Positions 16,841 through 26,034 of a DNA stretch of 64,000 nucleotides are shown piece by piece. This DNA comes from DATFVA01 sp963774455. GTDB taxonomy: Bacteria; Bacteroidota; Ignavibacteria; Ignavibacteriales; Ignavibacteriaceae. Every line of letters begins with the position of its first letter. Within the stretch, counting starts at the first letter, position 1. Location: assembly GCA_963774455.1 (NCBI GenBank), contig CAVZFD010000006.1:179642-243641 (forward strand). The letters run 5' to 3'. The notes beneath the pieces are model-generated. The model was given only the letters and a program-made list of their open reading frames with translations, was not told the origin of the DNA and did no database searches. Position numbers and translations under genes: made by a program.

Positions 16841-17929
16841 ATGGAAAATAGAATTTATAATTTTAGTGCGGGCCCTGCAATTCTGCCTGAGGATGTGCTT
16901 AAGGAAGCACAGGAAAATTTAATGTCGCTTCCCGGTGTTGGAATGTCAATACTGGAAATCAGTCATCGTTCAAAAACATTTGATAAAATAATCGGTGATG
17001 CTAAAACTGACCTTAAGGAACTTATGGGGATCAGTGACGATTATTCTATATTGTTTCTTCAGGGCGGTGCAAGCCTCCAATTTTCAATGGTTCCTCTGAA
17101 TCTTATGCCTCCCGCAAATAAGGCCGATTATATAGTAACCGGCAGTTGGTCAAAGAAAGCAGTTAAGGAAGCAAAGAGAGTCGGTACCGTAAATATAGCG
17201 GCATCTTCAGAAGAAGGAAAATTCAAAAGAATTCCTAAACAGAATGAACTTAAACTTGACCCGGCGGCGTCATACGTTCATTTTACTTCAAACAATACTA
17301 TATATGGAACCGAATTTCATTATGAGCCTGAGACAGGTAACGTTCCTCTTGTCTGCGACGCTTCTTCCGATATCCTTTCGAGAAAAATAAATGTAAATAA
17401 GTATGCGTTGATTTATGCCGGCGCGCAGAAAAATATGGGACCTTCCGGCGTTACTTTTGTAATTATCCGCAAAGATATGGCTGAAAGAAGCAGCGATTCA
17501 CTGCATACAATGCTGAATTATAAAACACATATAGATACTGATTCCCTTTATAACACACCTACGGTATTCGGTATATATATCATTGGTCTTGTTACGAAAT
17601 GGCTTAAGAAGAATGGCGGGCTGGATGCAATGTATAAAACAAATAAAGAAAAGGCTGAGATTCTGTATAAATGCATAGACGAGAGCGGGGGGTTCTATAA
17701 AGGCCACGCGGAAAAAGACAGCCGCTCCTTAATGAATTTAACTTTCAACCTTAATTCTGAAGATCTTGAAAAGAAAATTGTTGATGAAGCAACTAAAAAC
17801 GGCTTCAGCGGATTGAAAGGTCATAGATCAGTAGGCGGAATAAGAGCATCAATTTATAATGCCTTCCCTAAAAAGGGAGTTGAAGACCTCGTAAGTTTCA
17901 TGAAAGATTTTCAGAAAAAGAATGGTTAG
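16841..17929 (+). CDS. serC: Phosphoserine aminotransferase
   Basis: The 362-residue protein is a class V aminotransferase. It opens with NFSAGPAILPE, shows the substrate-contact ISHRSKTF and the phosphate-binding LQGGASLQF, and carries the PLP lysine Lys197 in YAGAQKNMGPSG. It converts 3-phosphohydroxypyruvate and glutamate to phosphoserine (and serves in pyridoxine synthesis in some bacteria). It follows the DUF1015 gene by 49 bp with the SD-like GAAGGGAATA and is followed 32 bp later by a lipoprotein gene, so the three may be co-transcribed. Confidence 0.97.
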   Translation: MENRIYNFSAGPAILPEDVLKEAQENLMSLPGVGMSILEISHRSKTFDKIIGDAKTDLKELMGISDDYSILFLQGGASLQFSMVPLNLMPPANKADYIVTGSWSKKAVKEAKRVGTVNIAASSEEGKFKRIPKQNELKLDPAASYVHFTSNNTIYGTEFHYEPETGNVPLVCDASSDILSRKINVNKYALIYAGAQKNMGPSGVTFVIIRKDMAERSSDSLHTMLNYKTHIDTDSLYNTPTVFGIYIIGLVTKWLKKNGGLDAMYKTNKEKAEILYKCIDESGGFYKGHAEKDSRSLMNLTFNLNSEDLEKKIVDEATKNGFSGLKGHRSVGGIRASIYNAFPKKGVEDLVSFMKDFQKKNG

Positions 17930-17961
17930 CTGGTAAAAATATTTATTCCGGGAGGCCCAGA

Positions 17962-18387
17962 ATGAAGTCAATAATACTTTCGTCCTTTTGCTTGATTCTT
18001 CTGATTGGTTCATGTGGTAAGGAAGAGAAAAAACTTGCGGTTTTTAATGCCGAAGCCTTCGCATATGACCTGGGTGATAGCTGGGAGGTTGACGCTACTA
18101 CAAGAGTTAAGGGTTTCAAACAAACCGGGGCCGATAATAAATTCAAAGCTACTCTCAGTTATGATATCGACCTGGTAAAACCTGCCGGAGATACAATTAA
18201 AGCCCTCATAAGTAAAACGGAGGATAAGGTCAACGATGAAGAAGTTATGGATGTTCCCATTGAGATACAGTTTGATCTCGATTCAACTTACAGAGATGGT
18301 GATTATAAAATAATATTTAATATGAAAGATGCTGAAACGGGTCAGACCGCTTCAGCATCTGCTTCTTTTAGTCTTAAAAAGGATTAA
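17962..18387 (+). CDS. Small lipoprotein of unknown function
   Basis: The 141-residue product starts with a signal peptide and lipobox (LLIGSCGKEE). The mature part is acidic and appears to be one beta-sandwich-like domain, with alternating hydrophobic strands and a final SASASFSLKK. No family is recognised. GGGAGG lies nine bases before the ATG. It follows serC by 32 bp, but the link to serine metabolism may only be positional. Confidence 0.75.
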   Translation: MKSIILSSFCLILLIGSCGKEEKKLAVFNAEAFAYDLGDSWEVDATTRVKGFKQTGADNKFKATLSYDIDLVKPAGDTIKALISKTEDKVNDEEVMDVPIEIQFDLDSTYRDGDYKIIFNMKDAETGQTASASASFSLKKD

Positions 18388-18396
18388 ACCTGATAG

Positions 18397-18894
18397 CTAG
18401 TCCTTTTCATAACTTAGCCTGGTGTTCATGGATGTTCCCTCATTCGCGCCTTCAAGAATGACTATCATAGAATCATCCTCCGTGTGCATATACGTAATCT
18501 TACCGGGATATCCGTCTTCCAAATTCTTAAATACAGCTGAAGAATCTGTTACGTCAGTAAGCTTTAATGTCTGCTGCTGATCGCCGGGAAGTGTAATAAC
18601 ATAGTAAACCTGGTTGTTATTTTGTTCTATCCGCATATCCTGTGAATATACCCTTCTGCCGTGTTCGTCAGTTGTATAACTTATTCCTTCAATCAGCCGG
18701 AAATTTTTTTTATGCCAGCTTTCGTATAGCTTTGCGTCACCTTGTTTTCCCCGCCAGATATTTTCCACCCAGCCGAGTTTGTTAAATCTTCCCATATCCT
18801 CGGTTTTCTGTTCCTGTGTATCACATCCTGATACTATTATAAAAAGGAGCATGGCTATCAGGATTGTATTTATTCTTAAAACTTTCATATCCAA
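18397..18894 (-). CDS. DUF6265-like lipoprotein
   Basis: The 165-residue product has a signal peptide with lipobox (FIIVSGCDTQ). The pattern LGWVENIWRGKQGDAKLYESW followed by FRLIEGISY and VFKNLEDGYPGKITY resembles DUF6265-type proteins, which have a lipocalin-like barrel and unknown function. It is convergent with the preceding lipoprotein gene, with only 9 bp between stops and no visible terminator. Confidence 0.65.
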   Translation of the reverse strand: MDMKVLRINTILIAMLLFIIVSGCDTQEQKTEDMGRFNKLGWVENIWRGKQGDAKLYESWHKKNFRLIEGISYTTDEHGRRVYSQDMRIEQNNNQVYYVITLPGDQQQTLKLTDVTDSSAVFKNLEDGYPGKITYMHTEDDSMIVILEGANEGTSMNTRLSYEKD

Positions 18895-19004
18895 TTCTTC
18901 TCGTTGTTATATAACCATCTAATTGATGCGCGTAAGGATTAGTGTGAAATGTAAAACAAAAAATCTGAAATGTGAGAAATGCTGAAATAAAATTTTAATT
19001 GTGA

Positions 19005-19382
19005 TTAAGGTATTTTTTTAGGTATAAGTTTTCTTCCTGCATAGCCTTTGTCGATCTCATGATAGAAACTGATGTCATCCTCATCACTTCTCCAGCAAAG
19101 AAGAACTTCCTTTCCCTCTATAATTGCGGGAAAATCCACCAGCCCGATGGAAAAATTCCAATCTTTATAGAAACAACCGATTTCCTCAAGTTCCTCCATA
19201 AAGCCATTAAGATCATTTACAAACTTTTTAACTTCAGGATCTGATTCAATCACTCCGTCTTTGTCCTCAGTAAGAAGTCTTATTTCACGGGAGGTTTTGA
19301 GAATATCGTCAACAATTTTCCTTACCAGAGGAAGGGTCTTGTGAGCTTCTTCAGGGGTAAAAAATCTGGTAGCTGTTATCAT
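19005..19382 (-). CDS. DUF2203 family protein
   Basis: The 125-residue protein shows the DUF2203 (PF09969) layout: FFTPEEAHKTLPLVRKIV at the N-terminus, a helical middle, then the conserved GCFYKDWNFSIGLVDFPA and VLLCWRSDED with a final FYHEIDKGYAGRK. The function of the family is unknown; the His and Cys/Trp pattern is conserved. It is cytoplasmic and monocistronic. Confidence 0.85.
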   Translation of the reverse strand: MITATRFFTPEEAHKTLPLVRKIVDDILKTSREIRLLTEDKDGVIESDPEVKKFVNDLNGFMEELEEIGCFYKDWNFSIGLVDFPAIIEGKEVLLCWRSDEDDISFYHEIDKGYAGRKLIPKKIP

Positions 19383-19555
19383 TTAGGTGTTATTCCTTCC
19401 TTTGCTTTAACTCTCTTAAAATTACAATTTTATTTATTCAAAAAAAGTTCAAAATTATCACATTTTGTGATGGGGTCAGAATATCTTGCCTCAAATCAAA
19501 TAGGTAAACTTGTTAAATTTATATGATACTTATCATATCAGTTTAAATTTAGAAA

Positions 19556-20536
19556 ATGTACAGAAAATTTCTTGTTTCGGTATTATATACTATTGTTGCC
19601 GGACTAGGCTTTATAGATAGCTTCGCAACCAAAATTGATGCTCCCGGCAGCGAGCTTAGAAGGATGCGGGAGACAGAAAGCTCTTCATTTCCCCTTGCTG
19701 TGGTCGGCGACCTTCAAAGGACCTCATTCTGGGAATATATGATGGGAAGAGAAAGCAATGACTTTGAAAGAAAGGAAATAACTGAAAATATTTCGGAGCA
19801 TAACCCCGGTTCAGTCGTACTGCTTGGCGATATGGTCTTTGAAGGTGATAATATTGACCATTGGAAGTACTTTGACACTGTTATGACTCCTATTATAAAC
19901 AAGAATGTTCCCGTCTTCCCTGTTATCGGCAATCATGAATATTGGGGAAAGAACAGAATCGCTCTTCAGTATCTCACACAAACATTCCAGGTACTGAAAG
20001 GAAGTCATTGGTATACGGAAAGATGCGATAGCGTGGCATTGATATTTCTTGATTCAAATGATCTGGAATATTCCAGTGAGGATTGGCAGACTCAGCTTGA
20101 CTGGTTCAAAAATAAATTGCTCCTGTATGATAATGATCCGTCCATAAGAGGGATCCTTGTATTCGCACACCACCCTCCCTATACAAATAGCCTGATCACG
20201 GGTGATGAGATGCAGGTTCAGCTCGGCTTTGTGCCAGCCTTCGACAAATCCCCCAAAACTCTTGCTTTTATTACAGGACACGCGCATACATATGAAAGAT
20301 TTATTGAAAATGGAAAAACCTTCATAGTTTCAGGCGGTGGTGGGGGCCCACGGGTGGAATTGAAGACGGGACCAGACATTCATTACGACTACTTCCAGGG
20401 CCCTTCACCCCGACCATTTAATTACCTTCTGATCAATAGGGAAGCAGATGGTCTGAGCGTCACAGTAAAAGGTCTAAAAAAGGGAAGCACTGATTTTTTT
20501 ACGCTTGAGCACTTCGCCCTCCCATTTGGTAAATAA
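19556..20536 (+). CDS. Secreted calcineurin-like metallophosphoesterase
   Basis: The 326-residue protein has an N-terminal hydrophobic export signal. The dimetal motifs are present in order: VVGDLQ (the usual GDxH or GDxG is altered to GDLQ), LLGDMVFEGD, VIGNHEYW, FAHHPPY and GHAHTYER. The sequence resembles purple-acid-phosphatase-like enzymes, including a short GGGGGPR loop near the C-terminus. It likely cleaves phosphate esters or phosphodiesters outside the cytoplasm. It is the only gene between two 70-170 bp gaps. Confidence 0.88.
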   Translation: MYRKFLVSVLYTIVAGLGFIDSFATKIDAPGSELRRMRETESSSFPLAVVGDLQRTSFWEYMMGRESNDFERKEITENISEHNPGSVVLLGDMVFEGDNIDHWKYFDTVMTPIINKNVPVFPVIGNHEYWGKNRIALQYLTQTFQVLKGSHWYTERCDSVALIFLDSNDLEYSSEDWQTQLDWFKNKLLLYDNDPSIRGILVFAHHPPYTNSLITGDEMQVQLGFVPAFDKSPKTLAFITGHAHTYERFIENGKTFIVSGGGGGPRVELKTGPDIHYDYFQGPSPRPFNYLLINREADGLSVTVKGLKKGSTDFFTLEHFALPFGK

Positions 20537-20608
20537 TATTGGAAATGATGAATCTAAATGCGGTTTTCTGCTTCTAATAAAAATATAAACAATTTTTAAA
20601 AGAGAGCA

Positions 20609-21220
20609 ATGATGGATTTTTTATGGCTTAAGAAGAGAATTGATGAATCAGGTATTTCCTACCAGGAATATATTAAAAACACCGTAAAAGAAATTTCCGA
20701 GACGAATATTGACAACCTTACACCATCTGAATTAAAAACATTAAATATCAAATCACTTAATCTTCAGCGCGGCAGCAGGATCTCCCGGCTTTATAAACCA
20801 AGTGATGAATTAAGCAGATTGGTAAAGGGAATTTCCGAACCAAACCTGTGGATGGTAATTACAGAAAGCTGGTGCGGTGACTCCGGTCAGAACCTTCCTT
20901 ATATTGCAGTTATAGCCGGGCAGAATCCGCTAATAGACCTGAAAATAATATTGCGTGATTCTAATGCTGATATAATGGATCAGTTCCTTACTAATGGAAC
21001 ACGAAGCATTCCTATTCTGGTTGCATTCAATTCTTCCGGCGAAGAACTTTTCCGCTGGGGTCCCAGACCTGGGGCGGCGGTTGACTTAATAAATCAGTGT
21101 AAATCAGAAGGAATGGAAAAAGCTGAGTGGATAGAGAAACTGCACTTCTGGTATGCAAAAAATAAAGGCTGTGAATTGGAAAAAGAATTTTTGGAATTAA
21201 TTGAGCCTGTTCTTCATTAG
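20609..21220 (+). CDS. Thioredoxin-fold protein with single-Cys WCGDS motif
   Basis: The 203-residue protein has a thioredoxin-like core after a helical N-terminal third. The active-site region reads ITESWCGDSGQNLP: the first Cys is kept while the second position of CxxC is Ser. The cis-Pro loop is TRSIPILVAF. This matches the thioredoxin_9-type family common in Bacteroidota, whose function is unknown; a monothiol or thiol-binding role is plausible. ATG codons at 20609 and 20612 are adjacent and either may be used. It ends at a palindromic terminator. Confidence 0.85.
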   Translation: MMDFLWLKKRIDESGISYQEYIKNTVKEISETNIDNLTPSELKTLNIKSLNLQRGSRISRLYKPSDELSRLVKGISEPNLWMVITESWCGDSGQNLPYIAVIAGQNPLIDLKIILRDSNADIMDQFLTNGTRSIPILVAFNSSGEELFRWGPRPGAAVDLINQCKSEGMEKAEWIEKLHFWYAKNKGCELEKEFLELIEPVLH

Positions 21221-21224
21221 TAAA

Positions 21225-21249
21225 AGAGACGCACCGGCGGTGCGTCTCT
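21225..21249. terminator. Palindromic bidirectional terminator, AGAGACGCACC/GGTGCGTCTCT
   Basis: A perfect 11-bp inverted repeat (21225-21235 and 21239-21249) with a 3-nt loop lies between convergent genes. On the minus strand TTTTAC follows. The AGAGACG...CGTCTCT form resembles dispersed intergenic palindromes seen in other genomes, from memory. Confidence 0.75.
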
Positions 21250-21255
21250 ACGAAT

Positions 21256-22887
21256 CTATTTTTCATTCATAAAAGGATACTGCCAGTTTTTCGGGGGAAC
21301 AAAGGTTTCCTTTATTGATCTTGCAGTCATCCATCTTAATATATTCATCGCACTTCCCGCTTTATCGTTCGTACCGGAAGCCCTTCCACCTCCGAAAGGC
21401 TGCTGACCGACAACAGCTGCGGTCGGTTTATCGTTGATATAAAAATTCCCGGCAGCATCTTTAAGCTTATCAGACATCTTTACCAGGATTTCCCGGTCCT
21501 GTGACCAGATTGCGCCGGTCAGAGCATAAGGCGAGGTAGTATTACAGAGCTCCAGGGTTTCGTCAAATTTATCATCTTCATAAACATAGATAGTCATTAC
21601 GGGTCCGAATATTTCCTCCTGCATAGATTTAAAATTCGGATTAGTTGTAACAATTGTGGTCGGTTCTATAAAGTAGCCTTTCTTATCATCACAATTACCG
21701 CCTGTGATAATTTCTGCGTCCTTTGCCTCCTTTGCATAATCGATATAAGATTTAATACTTTCATAAGCACCCCTATCAATAACTGCTCCCATGAAGTTTG
21801 TAAAATCTTCTATATCTCCCATCTTTATCTTTCCAACTTCAGCTGTATATTTCTTCTTAAACTCATCCCAGGTTGACCTGGCAATGTACATCCGTGAAGC
21901 CGCAGAACATTTCTGTCCCTGGTATTCAAAGGCTCCTCTTATTGCCGCTACAACCAGTGCATCAACATCGGCTGATTTGTGGGCAAAAATGAAGTCCTTA
22001 CCTCCTGTTTCTCCTACAATTCTTGGGTAGTATTTTGAGTTCTGGAGATTATCACCGATCGTTTTCCACATTCCCTGGAAAACGGGGGTTGACCCGGTAA
22101 AATGCACACCGGCAAGGTCGGGACTGGCCATAACGGGGTCGCCTACCTGGCTGCCTGAGCCGGGAATAAAATTAATGACTCCTTTGGGTAATCCGGCTTC
22201 TTCCCACAACTTCATAAGGAAATAAGCTGAATAAACTGCACTAGATGCTGGTTTCCAGAGTGAAACATCACCCACTATAACCGGTGCAGTAGGTAGGTTT
22301 CCAGCAATAGAAGTAAAGTTGAATGGGGTTACCGCAAAGATAAAACCTTCAAGGGGACGGTATTCCATTCGATTCCACATTCCTTTCGGAGAATATGGCT
22401 GCTCGCCCATTAACTGAGTCATATAGTAAGTATTAAAACGCCAGAAATCTATCAATTCACAGGCTGAGTCAATTTCGGCCTGGTATGCGGTTTTCGACTG
22501 TCCCAGCATCGTGGCGGCATTGATTGTTGCACGCCAGGGACCGGATAATAGTTCGGCAGCCTTATGAAAAATAGAGGCTCTGTGTTCCCATGGCATTTCT
22601 GCCCAGGTTTTCCTTGCTATAAGGGCAGCTTCTATGGCCATTTTTACTTCTTTTTCACCGGCTTTATGGTATATACCTAGCTTTTTCGAAAGGTTATGCG
22701 GAACTCTGATCTCGGCAGTTTTACCGGACTTAACTTCCTCTCCTCCGATGATTAAGGGAATTTCAATCTCTTTCGACTGTAAGTCCGCAAGTTTTTTCTT
22801 TAATTCTGCTTTTTCGGGACTTCCGGGAGCATAATTTAATATTGGTTCGTTAATCGGTACTGGTAATTTGAAATATGCATTTGACAT
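21256..22887 (-). CDS. pruA: L-glutamate gamma-semialdehyde (1-pyrroline-5-carboxylate) dehydrogenase
   Basis: The 543-residue protein is an aldehyde dehydrogenase of the P5C dehydrogenase group 1 type. The active-site Cys327 lies in GQKCSAASR and the general-base Glu293 in VGETGGKDF. The NAD-binding region has VTPFNFTSIAGN and FTGSTPVF, and the C-terminal signature is VVGQQPFGGGRASGTN. It oxidises glutamate semialdehyde to glutamate as the last step of proline catabolism. No proline dehydrogenase gene is in the window. It lies downstream of the histidine kinase gene but has its own promoter-like region. Confidence 0.96.
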   Translation of the reverse strand: MSNAYFKLPVPINEPILNYAPGSPEKAELKKKLADLQSKEIEIPLIIGGEEVKSGKTAEIRVPHNLSKKLGIYHKAGEKEVKMAIEAALIARKTWAEMPWEHRASIFHKAAELLSGPWRATINAATMLGQSKTAYQAEIDSACELIDFWRFNTYYMTQLMGEQPYSPKGMWNRMEYRPLEGFIFAVTPFNFTSIAGNLPTAPVIVGDVSLWKPASSAVYSAYFLMKLWEEAGLPKGVINFIPGSGSQVGDPVMASPDLAGVHFTGSTPVFQGMWKTIGDNLQNSKYYPRIVGETGGKDFIFAHKSADVDALVVAAIRGAFEYQGQKCSAASRMYIARSTWDEFKKKYTAEVGKIKMGDIEDFTNFMGAVIDRGAYESIKSYIDYAKEAKDAEIITGGNCDDKKGYFIEPTTIVTTNPNFKSMQEEIFGPVMTIYVYEDDKFDETLELCNTTSPYALTGAIWSQDREILVKMSDKLKDAAGNFYINDKPTAAVVGQQPFGGGRASGTNDKAGSAMNILRWMTARSIKETFVPPKNWQYPFMNEK

Positions 22888-22945
22888 CTATTTTCTCCCT
22901 CTTCGCTTATATCGAAGTTTATAGTTTTTTTGGATTTTTGAACTG

Positions 22946-22977
22946 TAAAATTACGGCATTAATGCCTCATCTTCAAT
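22946..22977 (-). promoter_or_regulatory. Candidate promoter of pruA with a palindrome in the spacer
   Basis: On the minus strand, ATTG (22974-22977) is followed after 20 bases by TAATTTTA (22946-22953), one mismatch from the TAnnTTTG element. The spacer holds the perfect 12-bp palindrome GGCATTAATGCC (22955-22966), well placed for an operator. Confidence 0.35.
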
Positions 22978-23013
22978 GAATAATGATGTGCAGCAGATGC
23001 AGTTCCCCGTTAT

Positions 23014-24456
23014 TCAAATGACCCTGAGTGAAAAATAAAATTCTGTCTCGCCGCCGGGTGATGAGTTCACATCTATTTCGCCGCCGTGCAATTTGATTAT
23101 GGATTTGACTATAGAAAGCCCTAGACCGGTCCCTCCTGTTTTCCTGCTCCTTGATGTTTCAATCCTGTAAAATCTGTCAAATATTTTAGTCCTGTCTTCT
23201 TCACAAATTCCTTCCCCCTTGTTGATGACTGAAACTTTAACATTCTTCCCTGATTTGTTCGCGCTTATAATAATCGGCTCATCTTCATATCCATATTTTA
23301 TTGCATTCTCTATCAGGTTCGTCATTACCTGCCTGATAAGACCGGGATCAGCTTCAACCTGAATATTATCATCCGCATTCAGTATCAGTCTGTTGTTCTG
23401 ATCTGATGACAAATATCCCAGGGAATCTATAGTTCTCTTCAGAAATTCTTTAAGATCAACCTTTTCAAGATTAGCCTTGATAAGTTTATTATCAAAACGT
23501 GAAACAAGAAACAAGCGGTCTACTATATTTATCAACCGAAGCACCTCTTCATAATTGCTTTTAAGTATCTCCCTGTATTGTTCGGATGTTTTGGGATGAC
23601 GTAATGCAACTTCAACTTCTCCTCTTAATATTGTAAGGGGAGTTTTTAATTCATGTGAAGCGGCTATGGAGAATTCATTCATATAGTCGATTGATGTTTT
23701 TATTCGTTTAATCATTCTGTTCATCGTATGAACTAGTCTGCCGTATTCATCATTAAATTCCTCCCCGGGAATATTTTCATCTAAGTTCTGAGTTGTTATC
23801 TCATCAGTCCTTTTAGTGATTCTATCTATCCTTTTAAGAGAGCCGGCAGAAAGGATTGACCCACCGACAATTGATAAAATAAAGAAAAGAGGGGCTGCTA
23901 TTATATATATATCGGTCAGGTTCGTAAGAGTTCCTTCTATCAGGTGAGAAGGATAAGCTACTGTTATCTTATAATTATTCTTCTTTAGATATGCTGCTCT
24001 TATAGGATATTCTGACAACTGGTTGTTTAAGATATTTTTAATAATAGTTTTACCCGAAGGCATTTCAGGAAAAGGGATCTTCTGATCTATAAGGTTCTGG
24101 GTCTTAAAAAGCATATTATCGTTCAGTTCAACCTGCACATAACTGTTTCTTGGATTTAAAGCCACTGCTTCAAATATCAGGTCATAAACCAGCTCATCTG
24201 CAGAAGAGTATACGGAATCAGGCTGAAAGCTGGAAAGATCTATTTTACTTTCCTCAACAAAATGATAAATCATTTCCGCCTGTTTGGAGAGAGATCTGTC
24301 AAGCTCATTCTCCAGGTTATGCTTCAGGTAAAGAAATACCGTTATACCGATTATAATTTCGAGGGTAAGAAATAATCCTGAGTACCATAAGGTAGTCTTA
24401 AATCTTGTAGACTTAATAAGATCTTTTATTTTCACAGGCTTTCTTAACTTATTCAC
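23014..24456 (-). CDS. Two-component sensor histidine kinase
   Basis: The GTG at 24456 gives about 480 residues. The longer reading from ATG 24504 would start inside a terminator hairpin and translate its T-run as poly-Phe, so it is unlikely. There is a first membrane segment (LWYSGLFLTLEIIIGITVFLY), a periplasmic sensor region of about 130 residues, a second membrane segment (IIAAPLFFILSIVGGSIL), HAMP, and a HisKA domain with phospho-accepting His in ASHELKTPLT. The HATPase domain has NLIENAIKYG, FDRFYR and GGTGLGLSIVKS. Its partner regulator is encoded just upstream. The signal is unknown. Confidence 0.93.
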   Translation of the reverse strand: MNKLRKPVKIKDLIKSTRFKTTLWYSGLFLTLEIIIGITVFLYLKHNLENELDRSLSKQAEMIYHFVEESKIDLSSFQPDSVYSSADELVYDLIFEAVALNPRNSYVQVELNDNMLFKTQNLIDQKIPFPEMPSGKTIIKNILNNQLSEYPIRAAYLKKNNYKITVAYPSHLIEGTLTNLTDIYIIAAPLFFILSIVGGSILSAGSLKRIDRITKRTDEITTQNLDENIPGEEFNDEYGRLVHTMNRMIKRIKTSIDYMNEFSIAASHELKTPLTILRGEVEVALRHPKTSEQYREILKSNYEEVLRLINIVDRLFLVSRFDNKLIKANLEKVDLKEFLKRTIDSLGYLSSDQNNRLILNADDNIQVEADPGLIRQVMTNLIENAIKYGYEDEPIIISANKSGKNVKVSVINKGEGICEEDRTKIFDRFYRIETSRSRKTGGTGLGLSIVKSIIKLHGGEIDVNSSPGGETEFYFSLRVI

Positions 24457-24493
24457 CGTATAATACTCTTTTAATTCAAGCTTTACAAAAAAA

Positions 24494-24520
24494 AAGGAGA
24501 GCATCAGTATTGCTCTCCTT
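24494..24520 (-). terminator. Strong intrinsic terminator between response regulator and kinase genes
   Basis: On the minus strand, AAGGAGAGCA pairs perfectly with TGCTCTCCTT over a 7-nt loop, followed by TTTTTTTG. It lies between the regulator stop (24683) and the kinase start (24456), so it should limit read-through into the kinase. Confidence 0.8.
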
Positions 24521-24682
24521 GCCCTCCTTTTATCTACCGGGTAATCATTCGCTCCTATTTAACCAGTCATAAACTACTTTTTTTCTTCATTCTTTCTCAA
24601 AGGAGGTAATAAATATATTGAACCAATGACTACAAGCTAATCTGTGAATATTAAACTTTTCTTAAAGTTCTATTAAAATTTT

Positions 24683-25357
24683 TTAATTTTTCTCTTTTAA
24701 GATGTACCCGACGCCGCGGATCGTATGCAAGAGAGGATTATCGAATTGTCTGTCAATTTTGTTACGTAGTTTATTGATATACACATCTATTACATTTGTG
24801 TCGGAATCAAAATGATAGTCATATACATGCTCAGAGAGCAGGGTTCTTGAAACAACACGGTTTTTGTGCCTCAAAAGGTATTCGAGAATAGAATATTCCT
24901 TGGGAGTAAGTGTAATCTCAATTCCCGAACGAACTACTTTATGAGACTGTGTATCCAGCACAAGATCGGCAACCTTTAATTCAACCGACTTGCTTTTTTC
25001 ATTCCTTCTTAAAAGTGCTCGTATACGGGCAAGCAATTCCTCAAAGGCAAAAGGTTTTGTAAGATAGTCGTCAGCCCCCGAATCAAGTCCTTCCACCTTA
25101 TTCTCAATTGTATCTTTGGCTGTAAGTAATAGAACAGGAGTGCTTATTTTTTCCGTCCTGATGTCTTTAAGGAGAGTAAATCCATCTTTTATAGGAAGCA
25201 TTACATCCATGATCATTAAATCGTAATCTTCACCGAGCGCAAATTTTAAACCTTCTTTTCCATCATAGGCGACATCGACTGTATAATATTCCTCCTCAAG
25301 CCCTTTCTTTATAAAAGAAGCTACTTTTTTCTCGTCTTCAATCAAAAGGATTTTCAT
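24683..25357 (-). CDS. OmpR/PhoB-family response regulator
   Basis: The 224-residue protein has a receiver domain (acidic pair in LIEDEKK, phospho-acceptor Asp in LMIMDVMLP, Lys in DDYLTKPF) and a winged-helix DNA-binding domain with the typical end DVYINKLRNKID and HTIRGVGYILK. It sits upstream of the sensor kinase in the usual order. The gene is flanked by two similar terminators whose arms share AAGGAGAG. The target genes are unknown. Confidence 0.95.
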   Translation of the reverse strand: MKILLIEDEKKVASFIKKGLEEEYYTVDVAYDGKEGLKFALGEDYDLMIMDVMLPIKDGFTLLKDIRTEKISTPVLLLTAKDTIENKVEGLDSGADDYLTKPFAFEELLARIRALLRRNEKSKSVELKVADLVLDTQSHKVVRSGIEITLTPKEYSILEYLLRHKNRVVSRTLLSEHVYDYHFDSDTNVIDVYINKLRNKIDRQFDNPLLHTIRGVGYILKEKN

Positions 25358-25376
25358 AGAGGAAAAATATAAAAAA

Positions 25377-25400
25377 AAGGAGAGTTTTTATACTCTCCTT
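25377..25400 (-). terminator. Intrinsic terminator of the lysine-rich protein gene
   Basis: On the minus strand, AAGGAGAGT pairs with ACTCTCCTT over a 6-nt loop, followed by eight T residues. It ends just 20 bp before the regulator start codon. Confidence 0.8.
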
Positions 25401-25426
25401 CAAATTTACAGCTCATAACTGCAAAT

Positions 25427-25771
25427 TTATTTTTTTTGAGGAGTATTGCTCTCTTTTTTCTGGGTCTTCTTTTCCAACTTTTTATGATGAACTACTTCTT
25501 TCTTGTTCAGTTTCGTGGAGGGTTCATTTTTTAATGTTTTTTTGTCTTTAATGTTTACAGCTTTTTGGATGACTTTTTTATTATTTGTTTTTACCGCATC
25601 ATCCTTAATCATTTTCATCTGGTGAGTTTTGGTAGGTTTAGTAAGCTGTTTTTCCTGTATCTGTTTCGTATCCTTAGCTGAGGTCACCGTTTTTTCCTGT
25701 GCATAAGAAGATATATTCACACTCAAAAAAATCAGGGCAGCGCAAAGAGAAAATACTAATCGGGATTTCAT
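25427..25771 (-). CDS. Small secreted lysine-rich protein
   Basis: The 114-residue product has a clear signal peptide ending at SSYAQ. The rest is low complexity, about one third Lys with many Thr, Gln and Asn and almost no aromatic residue, and so probably disordered. No family is recognised. A strongly basic secreted protein could bind nucleic acid, polyanions or the cell wall, but nothing in the sequence decides this. It lies upstream of the two-component genes on the same strand, separated by a terminator. Confidence 0.7.
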   Translation of the reverse strand: MKSRLVFSLCAALIFLSVNISSYAQEKTVTSAKDTKQIQEKQLTKPTKTHQMKMIKDDAVKTNNKKVIQKAVNIKDKKTLKNEPSTKLNKKEVVHHKKLEKKTQKKESNTPQKK

Positions 25772-26034
25772 TTTTTACCTCTAAAAAATTATTTGTTATC
25801 AAAGCTTATTTACGACTGAAATCTAATTTCAACAGATGAAAAACATCTTAAAAAAGGATTAAAATAAATTAATTATATTATTAGATATGGCTAGTTCGGC
25901 AATTAACTGCATTTATCAATAGCCCCATCCCTGATTTCTTTGCATTCTTTGCCCAACCTCACGTATGTGACTGGTCTAATATTTTTAATCTTTCATAATA
26001 TCTATATATACCTCAAAACAATCTGGTGTATTAA

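Noticed and set aside
24457..24504. ATG 24504 as the kinase start
   Set aside because: It lies in the terminator hairpin and translates the T-run as Phe residues; GTG 24456 is better.
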